Below, in pieces: positions 46,974 through 55,972 of a stretch of DNA of 64,000 nt (the stretch's first letter is position 1; the number at the start of each line of letters is the position of its first letter). The notes below the pieces were generated by a model that was not told where the DNA came from, ran no database searches, and saw only the letters and a list, made by a program, of their open reading frames with translations. Source of the stretch: Methylobacterium segetis (GTDB lineage Bacteria; Pseudomonadota; Alphaproteobacteria; Rhizobiales; Beijerinckiaceae); assembly GCF_004348265.1 (NCBI RefSeq), contig NZ_SMNT01000007.1, forward strand, positions 20,828 to 84,827. The letters run 5' to 3'. The translations under genes and the position numbers were made by a program.

Positions 46974-48611
46974 TCAGTTCTCTTGAATCCAGTTGCGCAG
47001 CACCTCGACGGTCTCGGTCGGGCTCGCCCGCACCATGTCGACGACGCGCTGGACCGTCTCCGCCTGCACCTGCCCGTTGATCTTCGCGAACTCGACGAGC
47101 CGCGCCGTCGGGTTGTCGCGGGACAGGACCGGCATGTCGACGGCCATCCCCTCCGCCCCCGCGAGGGCCGGCGCGGCCAGGAGGGCGGCCGGTGCCGGCT
47201 CCGCCTCGAGCACGCGGCGCAGGAGCGGGCGCACCACCGCCATCAGGACGATCAGCGTCAGGAGCGCGAGCACGCCGAGCTCCACGATCCGCAGCACGTC
47301 CTCCTTCGTCGGCGCGAGGAGCGACTGGACGAGGGACGGCTCGGCGAACTCGGCCATGGCCGGCGCTTCGGCGAAGCGCAGGTTGACCACCTCGACCTGG
47401 TCGCCACGGCCCTTGTCGAAGCCGACCGCGGTGCGGACCAGGGCCGCGATCCGCTCGATCTCGGCGGCGGGGCGTGGCTGGTAGGCGGCCTTGCCGTCGG
47501 CGCCCGGCGCGTAGATCCCGTCGAGGGCGACCGCCACCGAGAGGCGCTTGAGGCGCCCGCCCTCCACCACCTCGGTCTTGGTGACGCGGGAAATCTCGTA
47601 ATTCGTGGTTTCCTCGGTCTTGTTGGTCTGGTCCTTCTGGGCGGGCGCCTTGTCCTGCTGGTTGGCTCCGGGCAATTCGTTGCCCACGGTGACCTGCCCT
47701 TCGGCGCCGCCGGTCAGCGAGGATTCGTTGCGGGTCTGGCTCGAGCGGACGACCCGGCTCTCGGGGTCGAACGTCTCGGAGCGGCTCTCGACCCGGTTCA
47801 TGTCGAGTTCGGCGCTCACCTGCACGCGGGCGCGCCCCTGCCCGACGATGCCGGCGACGATCTCCTCGATCTGCTGGCGCAGGCGCCGCTCGAGGCCCGA
47901 TTGCTTCTCCTCGAAATCGGCGCCGGCGCGGGCATCGGCACCGCGGGCGCCGTCGGCGAGGAGCCGCCCGCGCTCGTCGACGATCGAGACCCGCTCCGGC
48001 TTCAGCCCCTCGACCGCCGAGGCCGCGAGGTGGCGGATGGCCCGAACCTGCCCGGCGTCGAGATCGCCCATCAGCTTGAGGACGATCGCCGCGCTCGGCG
48101 CCTCGCGGTCGCGCTCGAACAGGCGGCGCTCCGGCAGGACGAGGTGGACGCGCGCCGCCTGCACGCGCCCGATCGCCCGGATCGAGCGGGCGAGCTCGCC
48201 TTCGAGCGCCCGGAGATGGTTCACGTTCTGGACGAAGTTCGTGGAGGAGAAGGCGTCGCCCTTGTCGAAGATCTCGTAGCCGACGCCGCCCTGCGTCGGC
48301 AGGCCCTTGCCGGCGAGATCCATCCGCAGCCGCGCGAGGTCGGCCCGTGGCGCCAGGATCGTCTGGCCGGCATCGCCCCGGGCCTCGTAGCGGATGCCGC
48401 GGGCGTCGAGATCACGGATCACCGCCCCCGAATCCTGCATCGAGAGATCGGAGAAGAGCACGCCCATATCGGGGCGCGAGACCCGCAGGATCACGAAGGC
48501 GAAGAAGCCGACGAGGGTGAGCGTCACCGCCGCCATCGCCGCGAGCCGCGCCGGTCCCAGCTTCGTCACGAGATCGAGAACCGGCTTCACGACGCGACGC
48601 ACCCACCCCAA
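46974..48611 (-). CDS. fliF: flagellar MS-ring protein FliF
   Basis: MS-ring/rotor platform protein of about 545 residues. N-terminal TM (about 22-42), the GVLFSDLSMQDSGAVIRDLDARGIRYEARGD ring-building block, a flexible glycine/acid-rich spacer around 300-325, a second TM (about 435-455), and a C-terminal FliG-binding tail. The TTG start at 48611 is uncertain; GTG at 48602 is another possibility. A CtrA-like box is 53 bases upstream, so it would be the first gene of fliF-G-H-N-flbD under CtrA. Confidence 0.93.
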   Translation of the reverse strand: MGWVRRVVKPVLDLVTKLGPARLAAMAAVTLTLVGFFAFVILRVSRPDMGVLFSDLSMQDSGAVIRDLDARGIRYEARGDAGQTILAPRADLARLRMDLAGKGLPTQGGVGYEIFDKGDAFSSTNFVQNVNHLRALEGELARSIRAIGRVQAARVHLVLPERRLFERDREAPSAAIVLKLMGDLDAGQVRAIRHLAASAVEGLKPERVSIVDERGRLLADGARGADARAGADFEEKQSGLERRLRQQIEEIVAGIVGQGRARVQVSAELDMNRVESRSETFDPESRVVRSSQTRNESSLTGGAEGQVTVGNELPGANQQDKAPAQKDQTNKTEETTNYEISRVTKTEVVEGGRLKRLSVAVALDGIYAPGADGKAAYQPRPAAEIERIAALVRTAVGFDKGRGDQVEVVNLRFAEAPAMAEFAEPSLVQSLLAPTKEDVLRIVELGVLALLTLIVLMAVVRPLLRRVLEAEPAPAALLAAPALAGAEGMAVDMPVLSRDNPTARLVEFAKINGQVQAETVQRVVDMVRASPTETVEVLRNWIQEN

Positions 48612-48663
48612 GCCGCGCAGCCGACGGGCCGCCTCCGCTCGGCAAAAGTTGCCCGGTTCGTGG

Positions 48664-48678
48664 TTAGCGCCGGGTTAA
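48664..48678. promoter_or_regulatory. CtrA-like box before fliF
   Basis: TTAG-N7-TTAA (TTAGCGCCGGGTTAA), one base from the full CtrA site TTAA-N7-TTAA, about 53 bases upstream of the fliF start, the usual position for activation of flagellar operons by CtrA. Confidence 0.55.
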
Positions 48679-48706
48679 CATCCCGCTTCACGGAGCCCGG
48701 AACGAG

Positions 48707-48739
48707 CGAAGCCGCGCCCGGGGAACGGGCGCGGCTTCG
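48707..48739. terminator. strong hairpin between sciP and fliF
   Basis: A perfect 14-base stem (48707-48720 with 48726-48739; CGAAGCCGCGCCCG and its complement) around a five-base loop, directly downstream of sciP for minus-strand reading. The downstream side has no clear U-run, yet the stem is strong. It lies between the sciP stop and the fliF promoter. Confidence 0.7.
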
Positions 48740-48790
48740 GATATCTCTCCCGTGCGCCGGCCCGGGCGGAGCCGTCCGGCGGACGAAGCC

Positions 48791-49066
48791 TCAGTGACGG
48801 TAATGCTGGATGCGCGTGGTGCGCAGACCGGCCAGACCGTGCTGGTCGATCGAGAACTGCCAGCTCAGGAACTCCTCGGTGGTGAGGGTGTATCGCTGGC
48901 AGGCTTCCTCCAGGCTCAGGAGGCCGCCCCTCACGGCGGCGACCACCTCGGCCTTGCGACGGATGACCCAGCGGCGGGTCGTGGTCGGCGGCAGATCGGC
49001 GATCGTCAGGGGGCTGCCATCGGGCCCGATCACGTATTTCACTCTCGGGCGGTGCGGTTCGGTCAT
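48791..49066 (-). CDS. sciP: CtrA inhibitor SciP (DUF1153)
   Basis: Protein of 91 residues of the SciP/DUF1153 family. In Caulobacter SciP binds CtrA and blocks its transcription of flagellar and cell-cycle genes. KYVIGPDGSPLTIADLPPTTTRRWVIRRKAEVVAAVRGGLLSLEEACQRYTLTTEEFLSWQ is the family core with a helix-turn-helix. Here it sits between the flagellar operons fliF and flgD. A CtrA-like box lies upstream, which would make a feedback loop as in Caulobacter. Confidence 0.92.
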   Translation of the reverse strand: MTEPHRPRVKYVIGPDGSPLTIADLPPTTTRRWVIRRKAEVVAAVRGGLLSLEEACQRYTLTTEEFLSWQFSIDQHGLAGLRTTRIQHYRH

Positions 49067-49121
49067 CAGATACGCTCTACACTCGACTGACCTATCGATG
49101 ACCGACGCTACTTGCGTCCGC

Positions 49122-49136
49122 TTAAAATATGTTGAA
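49122..49136. promoter_or_regulatory. CtrA-like box before sciP
   Basis: TTAA-N7-TGAA (TTAAAATATGTTGAA), one base from TTAA-N7-TTAA, 55 bases upstream of the sciP start in an AT-richer stretch. The matching site in Caulobacter makes sciP CtrA-activated. Confidence 0.5.
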
Positions 49137-49170
49137 GCGCATCCCTCGGATATGATTCGGTTTTCCCCAG

Positions 49171-49851
49171 CTATGTGGACAACTCGGATGATATCGACCG
49201 TACGCTCGACACGGGAACCCGCGACGCGCCGATCGTGAGGACCGGCTCGCTGCCGCTGAGATCGACGCCATCGACCCGTCCGCTCACCGCCGTATCGACG
49301 GTCACGCTCTGACCGGTCGCGTCGAACGCGTCGATCTTCAGCGTGTACTGACCCTCGGTCGCGGACAGCCCCGCCGAATTGCGCCCGTTCCAGCTGAAGG
49401 TCTGCGAGCCGGCTGTGAGGGCCTTCGTCTGGGTTCCGACGACGTTGCCCTTCGCGTCGAGGATCGTGATCGTCGCTTTCGAGACCGCGCGGGCCGGGGT
49501 CAGGTTCCAGGTCGCCGCCCCGTCCTTGAGCTGCGCGGTCTTGCCGTCCGAGGTCACGGTCTGGCCGATGAAGCTCGTGGCCGAGGCGGCGCTCGCCGCC
49601 TTCGCATTACTCAGGATGGAGTCGAGCCGGTCGTTGCCCTTCAGCTGCTGCTCGACCTGCGCGAATTGCACGAGCTGCTGCGTGAACTGGTTCGTGTCCA
49701 TCGGGTCGAGCGGGTTCTGGTTCTTGAGCTGCGTGGTGAGCAGAGTCAGGAACTGCGTGAAGTTGCCCGCGATCTGCTGCGAGTCGGTCTTCGTGCCGCT
49801 CGCGCTCGACGCGGCGGCACTGGTGGTCGCGCTGCTGATGGCGGTGGCCAT
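49171..49851 (-). CDS. flgD: flagellar hook assembly protein FlgD
   Basis: Hook-scaffold (cap) protein of 226 residues. FTQFLTLLTTQLKNQNPLDPMDTNQFTQQLVQFAQVEQQLKGN is the conserved N-terminal block; a Tudor/fibronectin-like segment follows (KATITILDAKGNVVGTQTKAL and FSWNGRNSAGLSATEGQYTL). Operon with fliK ten bases upstream. Confidence 0.95.
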   Translation of the reverse strand: MATAISSATTSAAASSASGTKTDSQQIAGNFTQFLTLLTTQLKNQNPLDPMDTNQFTQQLVQFAQVEQQLKGNDRLDSILSNAKAASAASATSFIGQTVTSDGKTAQLKDGAATWNLTPARAVSKATITILDAKGNVVGTQTKALTAGSQTFSWNGRNSAGLSATEGQYTLKIDAFDATGQSVTVDTAVSGRVDGVDLSGSEPVLTIGASRVPVSSVRSISSELST

Positions 49852-49861
49852 GGTCGTCTCC

Positions 49862-51238
49862 TCAGATCCGGATATCGAGGCCGCCGAGGCCCCTCAGGCT
49901 GCGCAGGGGCGCCGCGTCCAGGGCGCGGATCTCGGGATTCTCCGCGAAGGCCTGGGCGCCGCGGCGCTGCCCCTCGCGCTGCTCAGCGCCGGAGCCCGGC
50001 TGCCCGTCTCCGCGCAGCGACAGGTTGATGCCGCCCTCGCTCGGGTCGAGGCCGGCCTGGGTCAGGGCCTGCTGCAGGCCGTTCGCGTCCCGCTGAAGCA
50101 TGGCGAGCGTCTCGACGCGTTCGACGACGAGATGCGTCGTCACCGTGCCGCGCTCCTTGTCGATCTCGAGCCGCACGTCGACACGCCCGAGTTCGGCCGG
50201 GTCGAGGCGGATCTCGAACTGGCTCGATCCCCCGAGGGACCGCAGGCCGATCGTCATCGGCACCTGCCCGATCGATACGGGAGGGGAGGGAGGTTGGGCC
50301 GCGGCCTTCTCGGCGCCCTGTGCGGCGTGCGCGGGAGCGCCGGATGCCGCGGCCTCCCTTCCCAGGATCTTGGGATCGGCCGGCGGCGCCGGCGGCAGCG
50401 TTGCCGCGAGGTCCGCAGAGAAATCGAGCCGGTTCGCATTGGCCTCGGTCTCGGTCGCGGCCGGCACCACCTCGGCGGAAGCACCGGCACGGCGCGCGCC
50501 TTGAGCGGCAGCGTTCGCGGCGGCTCCGAGCTTGGCCTCGGATTCGAGGCCGGGCAGGTTCGGCCCATTCAGGCCGTCCGCGGTCGCGGGTCGAGGGGCT
50601 TCCAGGCCTTCCCCGGTCGGCTCCCTCGAGCCGGCACCGTCCTGGCCGGGCGCTAGACGCGTCGGGACCGGCGGCGCCTGGAGCGCGGAGAGGAGCGTGA
50701 GCAGGCCGCCCGCTGGCTGGCCCGTGTCCTCGTCGGCCGCTTCCTCATCGGCCGTCTCGGTCTCGTCCTGTGGAATCGCGATTTCGGCCAGAACCTGCGC
50801 CTCGACCACCGCCTCGCCCAGGCCAGCGGGTGGCGCCTGTGCGGCGGCGGACGCCTTCGCCGTCATCGGCGCGATGGGAGCATCCTGCCCTGCGCCCGCT
50901 TGCGGGGCGGCCGGGCGCGGCGCGGCCTCCGCGCCCCGGCCGGCACGCGCCGGAGTTCCAGTAGCGGCTGTCGGCGCGCGATCGGCGGAGGCCGCCTTGG
51001 GCCGCCCGGGCTCGAGGTCCCGGCGCGTCGTGGCCTTGGGATCGCCCGCACGGTCCGCGGCAGGCCCTTCGGCCCGCCGAGGCGTCTCGCGAACCGCCGG
51101 ACGCTCGCGCAGGCCGAGATCGAGGCTGAAGCGCTCCCGCGCCGGCGCGCTCGTGCGCGCCTGACGCAGGTCCTGCGTCGCGCCCAGCGACGGCCGGCGC
51201 GCCGTCGCATCCATCAGATCTGCTGCCGTGAAGCCCAT
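49862..51238 (-). CDS. fliK: flagellar hook-length control protein FliK
   Basis: Protein of 458 residues, low-complexity Ala/Pro/Gly/Glu N-terminal ruler (to about 320) and a conserved C-terminal Flg_hook domain (325-430) with SSQFEIRLDPAELGRVDVRLEIDKERGTVTTHLVVER, the substrate-switch domain. The length of the N-terminal part sets hook length. It is the first gene of the fliK-flgD unit; GGGAG lies six bases before the ATG and a sigma-54 promoter just before that. Confidence 0.9.
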   Translation of the reverse strand: MGFTAADLMDATARRPSLGATQDLRQARTSAPARERFSLDLGLRERPAVRETPRRAEGPAADRAGDPKATTRRDLEPGRPKAASADRAPTAATGTPARAGRGAEAAPRPAAPQAGAGQDAPIAPMTAKASAAAQAPPAGLGEAVVEAQVLAEIAIPQDETETADEEAADEDTGQPAGGLLTLLSALQAPPVPTRLAPGQDGAGSREPTGEGLEAPRPATADGLNGPNLPGLESEAKLGAAANAAAQGARRAGASAEVVPAATETEANANRLDFSADLAATLPPAPPADPKILGREAAASGAPAHAAQGAEKAAAQPPSPPVSIGQVPMTIGLRSLGGSSQFEIRLDPAELGRVDVRLEIDKERGTVTTHLVVERVETLAMLQRDANGLQQALTQAGLDPSEGGINLSLRGDGQPGSGAEQREGQRRGAQAFAENPEIRALDAAPLRSLRGLGGLDIRI

Positions 51239-51262
51239 GCCACACTCCCTGGGCCAGGCAAC

Positions 51263-51278
51263 AGCAAGCGGCAGGCCA
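51263..51278 (-). promoter_or_regulatory. sigma-54 promoter of fliK-flgD
   Basis: On the minus strand TGGCCTGCCGCTTGCT has GG and GC exactly ten bases apart, close to TGGCAC-N5-TTGCT. Start of transcription would be near 51252, 14 bases before fliK, leaving just the ribosome site as leader. FlbD, an AAA+ sigma-54 activator encoded 6 kb away, is the obvious candidate regulator. Confidence 0.6.
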
Positions 51279-51489
51279 CTGGCCCGCCTCTACAAACCTT
51301 TAGAAAATCAGGGTATTTTCCCCGGCAACGGACATCCCGACGGTCGCACCGGGCCGAAGCTGCCGCCCGTTGGGCACAAATTGCCGGTCCCGTCGACCTC
51401 TCGCCCGCTCCCTGGAACTTGCCGGCGACAGTCACTATAGATCCCCGCAGGCAGCGCACGGGTCGTGCGCGCCGACGAAACTTGGCCCG

Positions 51490-52653
51490 ATGAACACGCT
51501 CGACCTTCCGAAGCCCCCACACGAGACGCGCGTCGTCGTCGCCATGTCGGGCGGCGTCGATTCCTCCGTCGTCGCGGGCCTTCTCAAGCAGCAGGGCTAC
51601 GACGTCGTCGGCATCACGCTGCAGCTCTACGATCACGGTGCCGCGACCCACCGCAAGGGCGCCTGCTGCGCCGGCCAGGACATCCACGACGCCCGTCGGG
51701 TGGCCGAGCGGCTCGGGATCCCGCACTACGTCCTCGATTACGAGGACCGTTTCCGCGACGCCGTCATCGATCGCTTCGCCGAGAGCTATCTCGCGGGCGA
51801 GACGCCGATCCCCTGCGTCGAGTGCAACCGCTCGATCAAGTTCCGGGACCTGCTCGCCACCGCCCGCGACCTCGATGCCGACGCGCTCGCCACCGGGCAT
51901 TACGTGGCGAGCCGGCCCCTGGCGCTGGGATCGAGCCGGCGCGCCCTGTACCGCGCCCTCGATCCGGCTCGCGACCAGAGCTACTTCCTCTACGCGACGA
52001 CGCCCGAGCAGCTCGACTTCCTGCGCTTTCCCCTTGGCGAGTTGCCGAAGGACGAGACGCGCCGCCTCGCGCGCGAGCTCGGGCTCGCGGTCGCCGAGAA
52101 GCCCGACAGCCAGGATATCTGCTTCGTGCCGCAGGGACGCTACGCCGACGTGATCGCGCGGCTGCGCCCGGATGCGGCGCGCCCCGGCGAGATCGTCGAT
52201 GCGGGCGGACGTGTGCTCGGCCGGCACGAGGGCATCATTCACTACACGGTCGGCCAGCGCCGGGGACTGCGTCTCGCGGTCGGCGAGCCGCTCTACGTGA
52301 TTCGCCTGGAGCCGGAGACCGCGCGTGTCGTGGTCGGCCCCCGCGCCGCGCTGGCGACGAGCCGCATCCGTCTCGACGCGGTGAACTGGCTGGGCGAGGG
52401 GCCGCTGGCGAACCTGGCCGACGAGCCGGTCGCCGTCCGCGTCCGCTCCACCCGCGAACCGCGGCCGGCCACGCTCCACCACGATCCCGCGTCGGGCATC
52501 ACGGAGGTGATCCTCGTGACGCCGGAGGACGGGGTCTCTCCGGGGCAGGCCTGCGCGATCTACGCCGACGATGGACCGCGCGCCCGCGTCCTCGGCGGCG
52601 GCACCATCCGGCGCATCGACGCGTTGCAGGCAGGCGCCGCCCGAGCGGCCTGA
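51490..52653 (+). CDS. mnmA: tRNA-specific 2-thiouridylase MnmA
   Basis: ATP-dependent thiolase (387 residues) that makes s2U34 in tRNA for Lys, Glu and Gln. PP-loop SGGVDSSV; the catalytic cysteines in [11 protein letters not shown] and CFVP; ATGHY after. ATG 51490 gives [23 protein letters not shown]. First of three genes mnmA-pmtA-TVP38 with small gaps. Confidence 0.94.
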   Translation: MNTLDLPKPPHETRVVVAMSGGVDSSVVAGLLKQQGYDVVGITLQLYDHGAATHRKGACCAGQDIHDARRVAERLGIPHYVLDYEDRFRDAVIDRFAESYLAGETPIPCVECNRSIKFRDLLATARDLDADALATGHYVASRPLALGSSRRALYRALDPARDQSYFLYATTPEQLDFLRFPLGELPKDETRRLARELGLAVAEKPDSQDICFVPQGRYADVIARLRPDAARPGEIVDAGGRVLGRHEGIIHYTVGQRRGLRLAVGEPLYVIRLEPETARVVVGPRAALATSRIRLDAVNWLGEGPLANLADEPVAVRVRSTREPRPATLHHDPASGITEVILVTPEDGVSPGQACAIYADDGPRARVLGGGTIRRIDALQAGAARAA

Positions 52654-52687
52654 CGATCCGATCCCCAGAACAGGAAGCCGAGAGCAC

Positions 52688-53341
52688 ATGCTGAGCGAGC
52701 CGCAGGCGGCCGGGCCGAGCACCGCCCTGATGCGCAAGGCCTACGCCCGCTGGGCGCCGGTCTACGACGTCGTCTACGACAAGCTCACGGAGCCCGCCGC
52801 CCGCGCCGCCGTCGAGGCTGCCGTCTCCCACGGGCCGCGCATCCTGGAGGCCGGCGTCGGCACGGGCCTGTCGCTCGGCTACTACCCCGCCGGCAGCTTC
52901 GTCTGCGGCGTCGATCTCTCCGAGGACATGCTGAGGCGCGCCCGCCGCAAGGTGCAGCGCCGGGGCCTCTCCCAGGTGCGCGGCCTTCAGGTGATGGACG
53001 TCTGCCGCCTCGGCTACGCCGACGCGTCCTTCGACGCCGTGGTGGCGCAATTCCTGATCACGCTGGTGCCGGACCCGGAGGCGGCCCTTTCCGAGTTCCT
53101 GCGCGTGGTGCGGCCGGGCGGCGGCATCGTGCTCGCGAATCATTTCGGGCAGACGGAAGGGCCTGTCGCCCGCGTCGAGGAGATCGTGGCACCCCTCTGC
53201 ACCAAGATCGGCTGGTCGTCGGACTTCAAGTCGACCCGGATCGAGGCCTGGGCGCGGCGCAACGGCGTCGAGTTCATCGGCGTCGCGCCGACCTTCCCGG
53301 GGGGATTCTTCAAGATCTTGCGGATGCGCAAGGCCGGCTGA
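52688..53341 (+). CDS. pmtA: phospholipid N-methyltransferase-like (PmtA)
   Basis: SAM-dependent methyltransferase of 217 residues. The SAM loop ILEAGVGTGLSLGYYP near residue 58, VDLSEDMLRRAR, and the end block RIEAWARRNGVEF are like PmtA, which methylates phosphatidylethanolamine to phosphatidylcholine in alphaproteobacteria. KAYARWAPVYDVVYDKLTEPAARAAV is the PmtA N-terminal pattern. Other small-molecule methyltransferases remain possible. It follows mnmA after 34 bases. Confidence 0.75.
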   Translation: MLSEPQAAGPSTALMRKAYARWAPVYDVVYDKLTEPAARAAVEAAVSHGPRILEAGVGTGLSLGYYPAGSFVCGVDLSEDMLRRARRKVQRRGLSQVRGLQVMDVCRLGYADASFDAVVAQFLITLVPDPEAALSEFLRVVRPGGGIVLANHFGQTEGPVARVEEIVAPLCTKIGWSSDFKSTRIEAWARRNGVEFIGVAPTFPGGFFKILRMRKAG

Positions 53342-53346
53342 GAGCG

Positions 53347-54141
53347 GTGGGGCCGCAGCCCTCATCGGGGCGGGCACGCCGAGGCGCGGTCCTCCGCTGG
53401 CTGCCGCTGGCGATTCTCGTGTTCGCCTCGCTCGCCGTTCTGGTCTCGGGCGCCTACCATCTCCTCAGCCTCGACCGACTGCTCGCCTCGCGCGCCTGGC
53501 TGCAGGGCTTCGTCGAGGCGGACCGGTCCCGCGCGATCGTCGTGGCCGGGCTCGTCTACGTCTGCGCGGTCGTGCTCTCGGTGCCCGCCTCGCTCGTCCT
53601 CACCATCATCTGCGGGTTCCTGTTCGGCATCGTCACCGGCGCGCTTCTCGCCGTCGCATCGGCGACGACGGGCGCGGCGATCGTGTTCTCGATCGGGCGC
53701 GGCCCGGCGGCGGACCTGCTGCGGCGGACGGCCGGGCCTCGGCTCAGCCGCCTCGCCGAGGGATTCCGGCGCGACGCCTTCGGCTACATCGCTTTTCTGC
53801 GCCTGCTGCCGATCTTCCCGTTCTGGATGACGAACCTCGCGCCGGCCGCCTGCGGCGTGCGGCTGCGGACCTTCGTCCTCGCCACGATGTTCGGCCTCCT
53901 GCCCGGCGCCTTCGTCTACGCCGCGACGGGGGCGGCAATCGAGGACGTGGTGGCCGCCCACGAGAGCGCGAAGGCCGCCTGCCGCGCCGCCGGAACCCTC
54001 GCCTGCGACGAGGCCCTGGCCATCTCGGCCCTCGTCACCCCGAAGATGGTGGCCGGGCTCGGCGGCCTTGCAGTCTTCGCCCTCATCAGCGTGGTGCTGC
54101 GCCGCCGTTTCCGGCCCGACGACGCGCCGCGGACGATGTGA
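53347..54141 (+). CDS. TVP38/TMEM64 (DedA-superfamily) membrane protein
   Basis: Membrane protein of 264 residues with about six TM segments and the VTT/SNARE-associated domain (GFLFGIVTGALLAVASATTGAAIVFSIGRG near residue 95 and FLRLLPIFPFWMTNLAPAACGV near 155), the characteristic re-entrant motifs. Such proteins are linked to lipid scrambling or transport. GTG start at 53347, five bases after the pmtA stop, so probably translationally coupled; the pairing with a phospholipid methyltransferase is suggestive. Confidence 0.85.
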   Translation: MGPQPSSGRARRGAVLRWLPLAILVFASLAVLVSGAYHLLSLDRLLASRAWLQGFVEADRSRAIVVAGLVYVCAVVLSVPASLVLTIICGFLFGIVTGALLAVASATTGAAIVFSIGRGPAADLLRRTAGPRLSRLAEGFRRDAFGYIAFLRLLPIFPFWMTNLAPAACGVRLRTFVLATMFGLLPGAFVYAATGAAIEDVVAAHESAKAACRAAGTLACDEALAISALVTPKMVAGLGGLAVFALISVVLRRRFRPDDAPRTM

Positions 54142-54160
54142 TACCGTCGCAGGACGGTAT
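54141..54160. terminator. hairpin after the TVP38 gene
   Basis: Perfect eight-base stem ATACCGTC (54141-54148) / GACGGTAT (54153-54160) with a GCAG loop, starting at the last base of the stop codon. No U-run follows, so it could also be an operator. Confidence 0.4.
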
Positions 54161-54459
54161 TGGGCTCGGATCGCCCGACTAATCACAACCCTGAGGCATG
54201 GTCTAATCGTACCATCAACCTCCGGTTATACCAGTAGAGGGCGCTCTGATCGGGTTCGGCCCTGGTCCTGCCAAGCTGGCCTCTCGACGCCGCGCTTGAG
54301 GACGCGTACGAAGGTCGGGGTTGATCTGTCATTTGTTTGCGGTCGAGCGCGACTCGATTTCGCGCGGGCCACGACGGACGGCGCGCATCTCAGGCAGTCC
54401 CGGGGCGCCTCGGCCAAGAGGCGCCGACAAGAGCAGGATCAGGATCCACAGGGATCGGG
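54161..54459. other. intergenic region before the histidine kinase
   Basis: About 300 bases without a convincing gene. It is AT-richer near 54180-54240, with a small dyad TGGT-N8-ACCA near 54200, where a promoter for the kinase could lie; I could not assign -35/-10 elements with confidence. Confidence 0.4.
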
Positions 54460-55965
54460 ATGGGCGTGAGTACGAGTTCGGAGACCGAGACGGCGCCGAT
54501 CCTCGGCTCGGGCGCCGAGGTCGCACCGGCCGCGCCGCGCGGGCTCGGGCGGCATTTCGGTCTGTCCGGCCGCCTGTTCCTGATCACCGTCGCCTTCGTC
54601 GCTGCGGCCGAGATCCTCATCTACGTGCCGGCGGTCGCGAATTACCGCCTGGGCTGGCTCTCGGACCGGATCGCGGCCGCGCAGGTGGCCGCCACGGTGC
54701 TCGATGCGTCTCCGGGACAGCCGGTCTCGGAGGATCTCGCCCGGCGCCTGCTCGGGGGGGTCGGCGCCCGCGCCATCGTGGTGAGCGGCGGTGGCACCCG
54801 GCGCCTGCTCTCCAACGCCGCGATGCCCGAGGCCGTCGTCGAGACGGTCGACCTGCGCGAGGATTCCTGGTGGGAATCGATCCACGGGTCCTGGCGCACG
54901 CTGATCGCGCCCGGCGAGGAGCCGCTGCGCGTGGTGGGCCAGGGCCGCGACGGCTTCGACGTGGTCGAGATCCTGATCGACGAGGCGCCGCTGCGCGCCG
55001 CGATCGTCGATTTCTCGATCCGCCTCCTCCTGTCCTCGCTGATCATCGCGGCCGCGGCGGCGGGCCTCGTCTTCATCGTGCTGCAGCGGGTGATCGTCGC
55101 GCCCGTGCGCCGGCTCGCCCACAACATCACCGCCTTCGCCGACGATCCGGAAAGCCTGGAACGCGTGATCGCGCCCTCGCGGCGCACCGACGAGATCGGC
55201 CATGCCGAGACGGCGCTGGCGAAGATGGAACAGGCGCTCGCGGGGGAATTGCGCGAGAAGCGCCGGCTGGCCGAACTCGGCCTCGCGGTGAGCAAGATCA
55301 ATCACGAGCTGCGCAATCTCCTCACCACGGCGCAACTCCTCGTCGACCGCCTGGAGGGCGCCGCCGATCCGACCGTCCAGCGCGTGGCGCCCCGCCTCGT
55401 GGCGACCCTCGGCCGGGCGATCCGCTTCTGCGAGGCGACGCTCGCCTACGGCCGGGCGACGGAGCGTCACCCGCAGCGCCGCCTCGTCCTGCTCGGACCG
55501 ATCCTGGCGGAGCTGCCGGAGCTTGCCGGCCTCTCCACGGATTCGCGCGTCTCGGTGCGCGAGCAGGTTCAGCCCGGCCTTCAGATCTGCGCCGACCCGG
55601 AACAGCTCTCGCGCGCGCTCACCAACCTCGTCCGCAACGCGGTCCAGGCACTCGATGCCGCGGGAGCGGGCCGCGAGGCGCCGGAAGTGCGGGTGACGGC
55701 CTCGCGCCATGGCGGCGTCGGCTCAGGGTTCGTGACGATCCTCGTGGCGGATAACGGGCCGGGCCTGCCCGAGCGGGCCAAGGCTCACCTGTTCGCGCCC
55801 TTCCAGGGCTCGATGCGCGCCGGCGGCACCGGCCTCGGCCTCGCCATCGCCGCCGAGCTCGTCCAGCTCAACGGGGGGACCCTGCGCCTCGAGGACGGAG
55901 TGCCCGGCGCGAGCTTCCGCATCACGGTGCCCGATTGGATCCCCGGCCCGACGGAGGCCGCTTAA
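54460..55965 (+). CDS. orphan membrane-bound sensor histidine kinase
   Basis: Kinase of 501 residues: cytoplasmic tail of about 30 residues, TM1 (about 37-55), a periplasmic domain (about 55-180, ALL alpha/beta), TM2 (190-208), a HAMP-like linker, and a HisKA dimerisation helix with the H-box INHELRNLLTTAQLL, then an ATPase domain with N-box (LTNLVRNAVQAL), G1 (VADNGPGLP), G2 (GTGLGLAIA). No response regulator is adjacent. ATG 54460 is preceded by an in-frame extension I reject; the input signal and partner are unknown. Confidence 0.85.
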   Translation: MGVSTSSETETAPILGSGAEVAPAAPRGLGRHFGLSGRLFLITVAFVAAAEILIYVPAVANYRLGWLSDRIAAAQVAATVLDASPGQPVSEDLARRLLGGVGARAIVVSGGGTRRLLSNAAMPEAVVETVDLREDSWWESIHGSWRTLIAPGEEPLRVVGQGRDGFDVVEILIDEAPLRAAIVDFSIRLLLSSLIIAAAAAGLVFIVLQRVIVAPVRRLAHNITAFADDPESLERVIAPSRRTDEIGHAETALAKMEQALAGELREKRRLAELGLAVSKINHELRNLLTTAQLLVDRLEGAADPTVQRVAPRLVATLGRAIRFCEATLAYGRATERHPQRRLVLLGPILAELPELAGLSTDSRVSVREQVQPGLQICADPEQLSRALTNLVRNAVQALDAAGAGREAPEVRVTASRHGGVGSGFVTILVADNGPGLPERAKAHLFAPFQGSMRAGGTGLGLAIAAELVQLNGGTLRLEDGVPGASFRITVPDWIPGPTEAA

Positions 55966-55972
55966 GGCCCGC

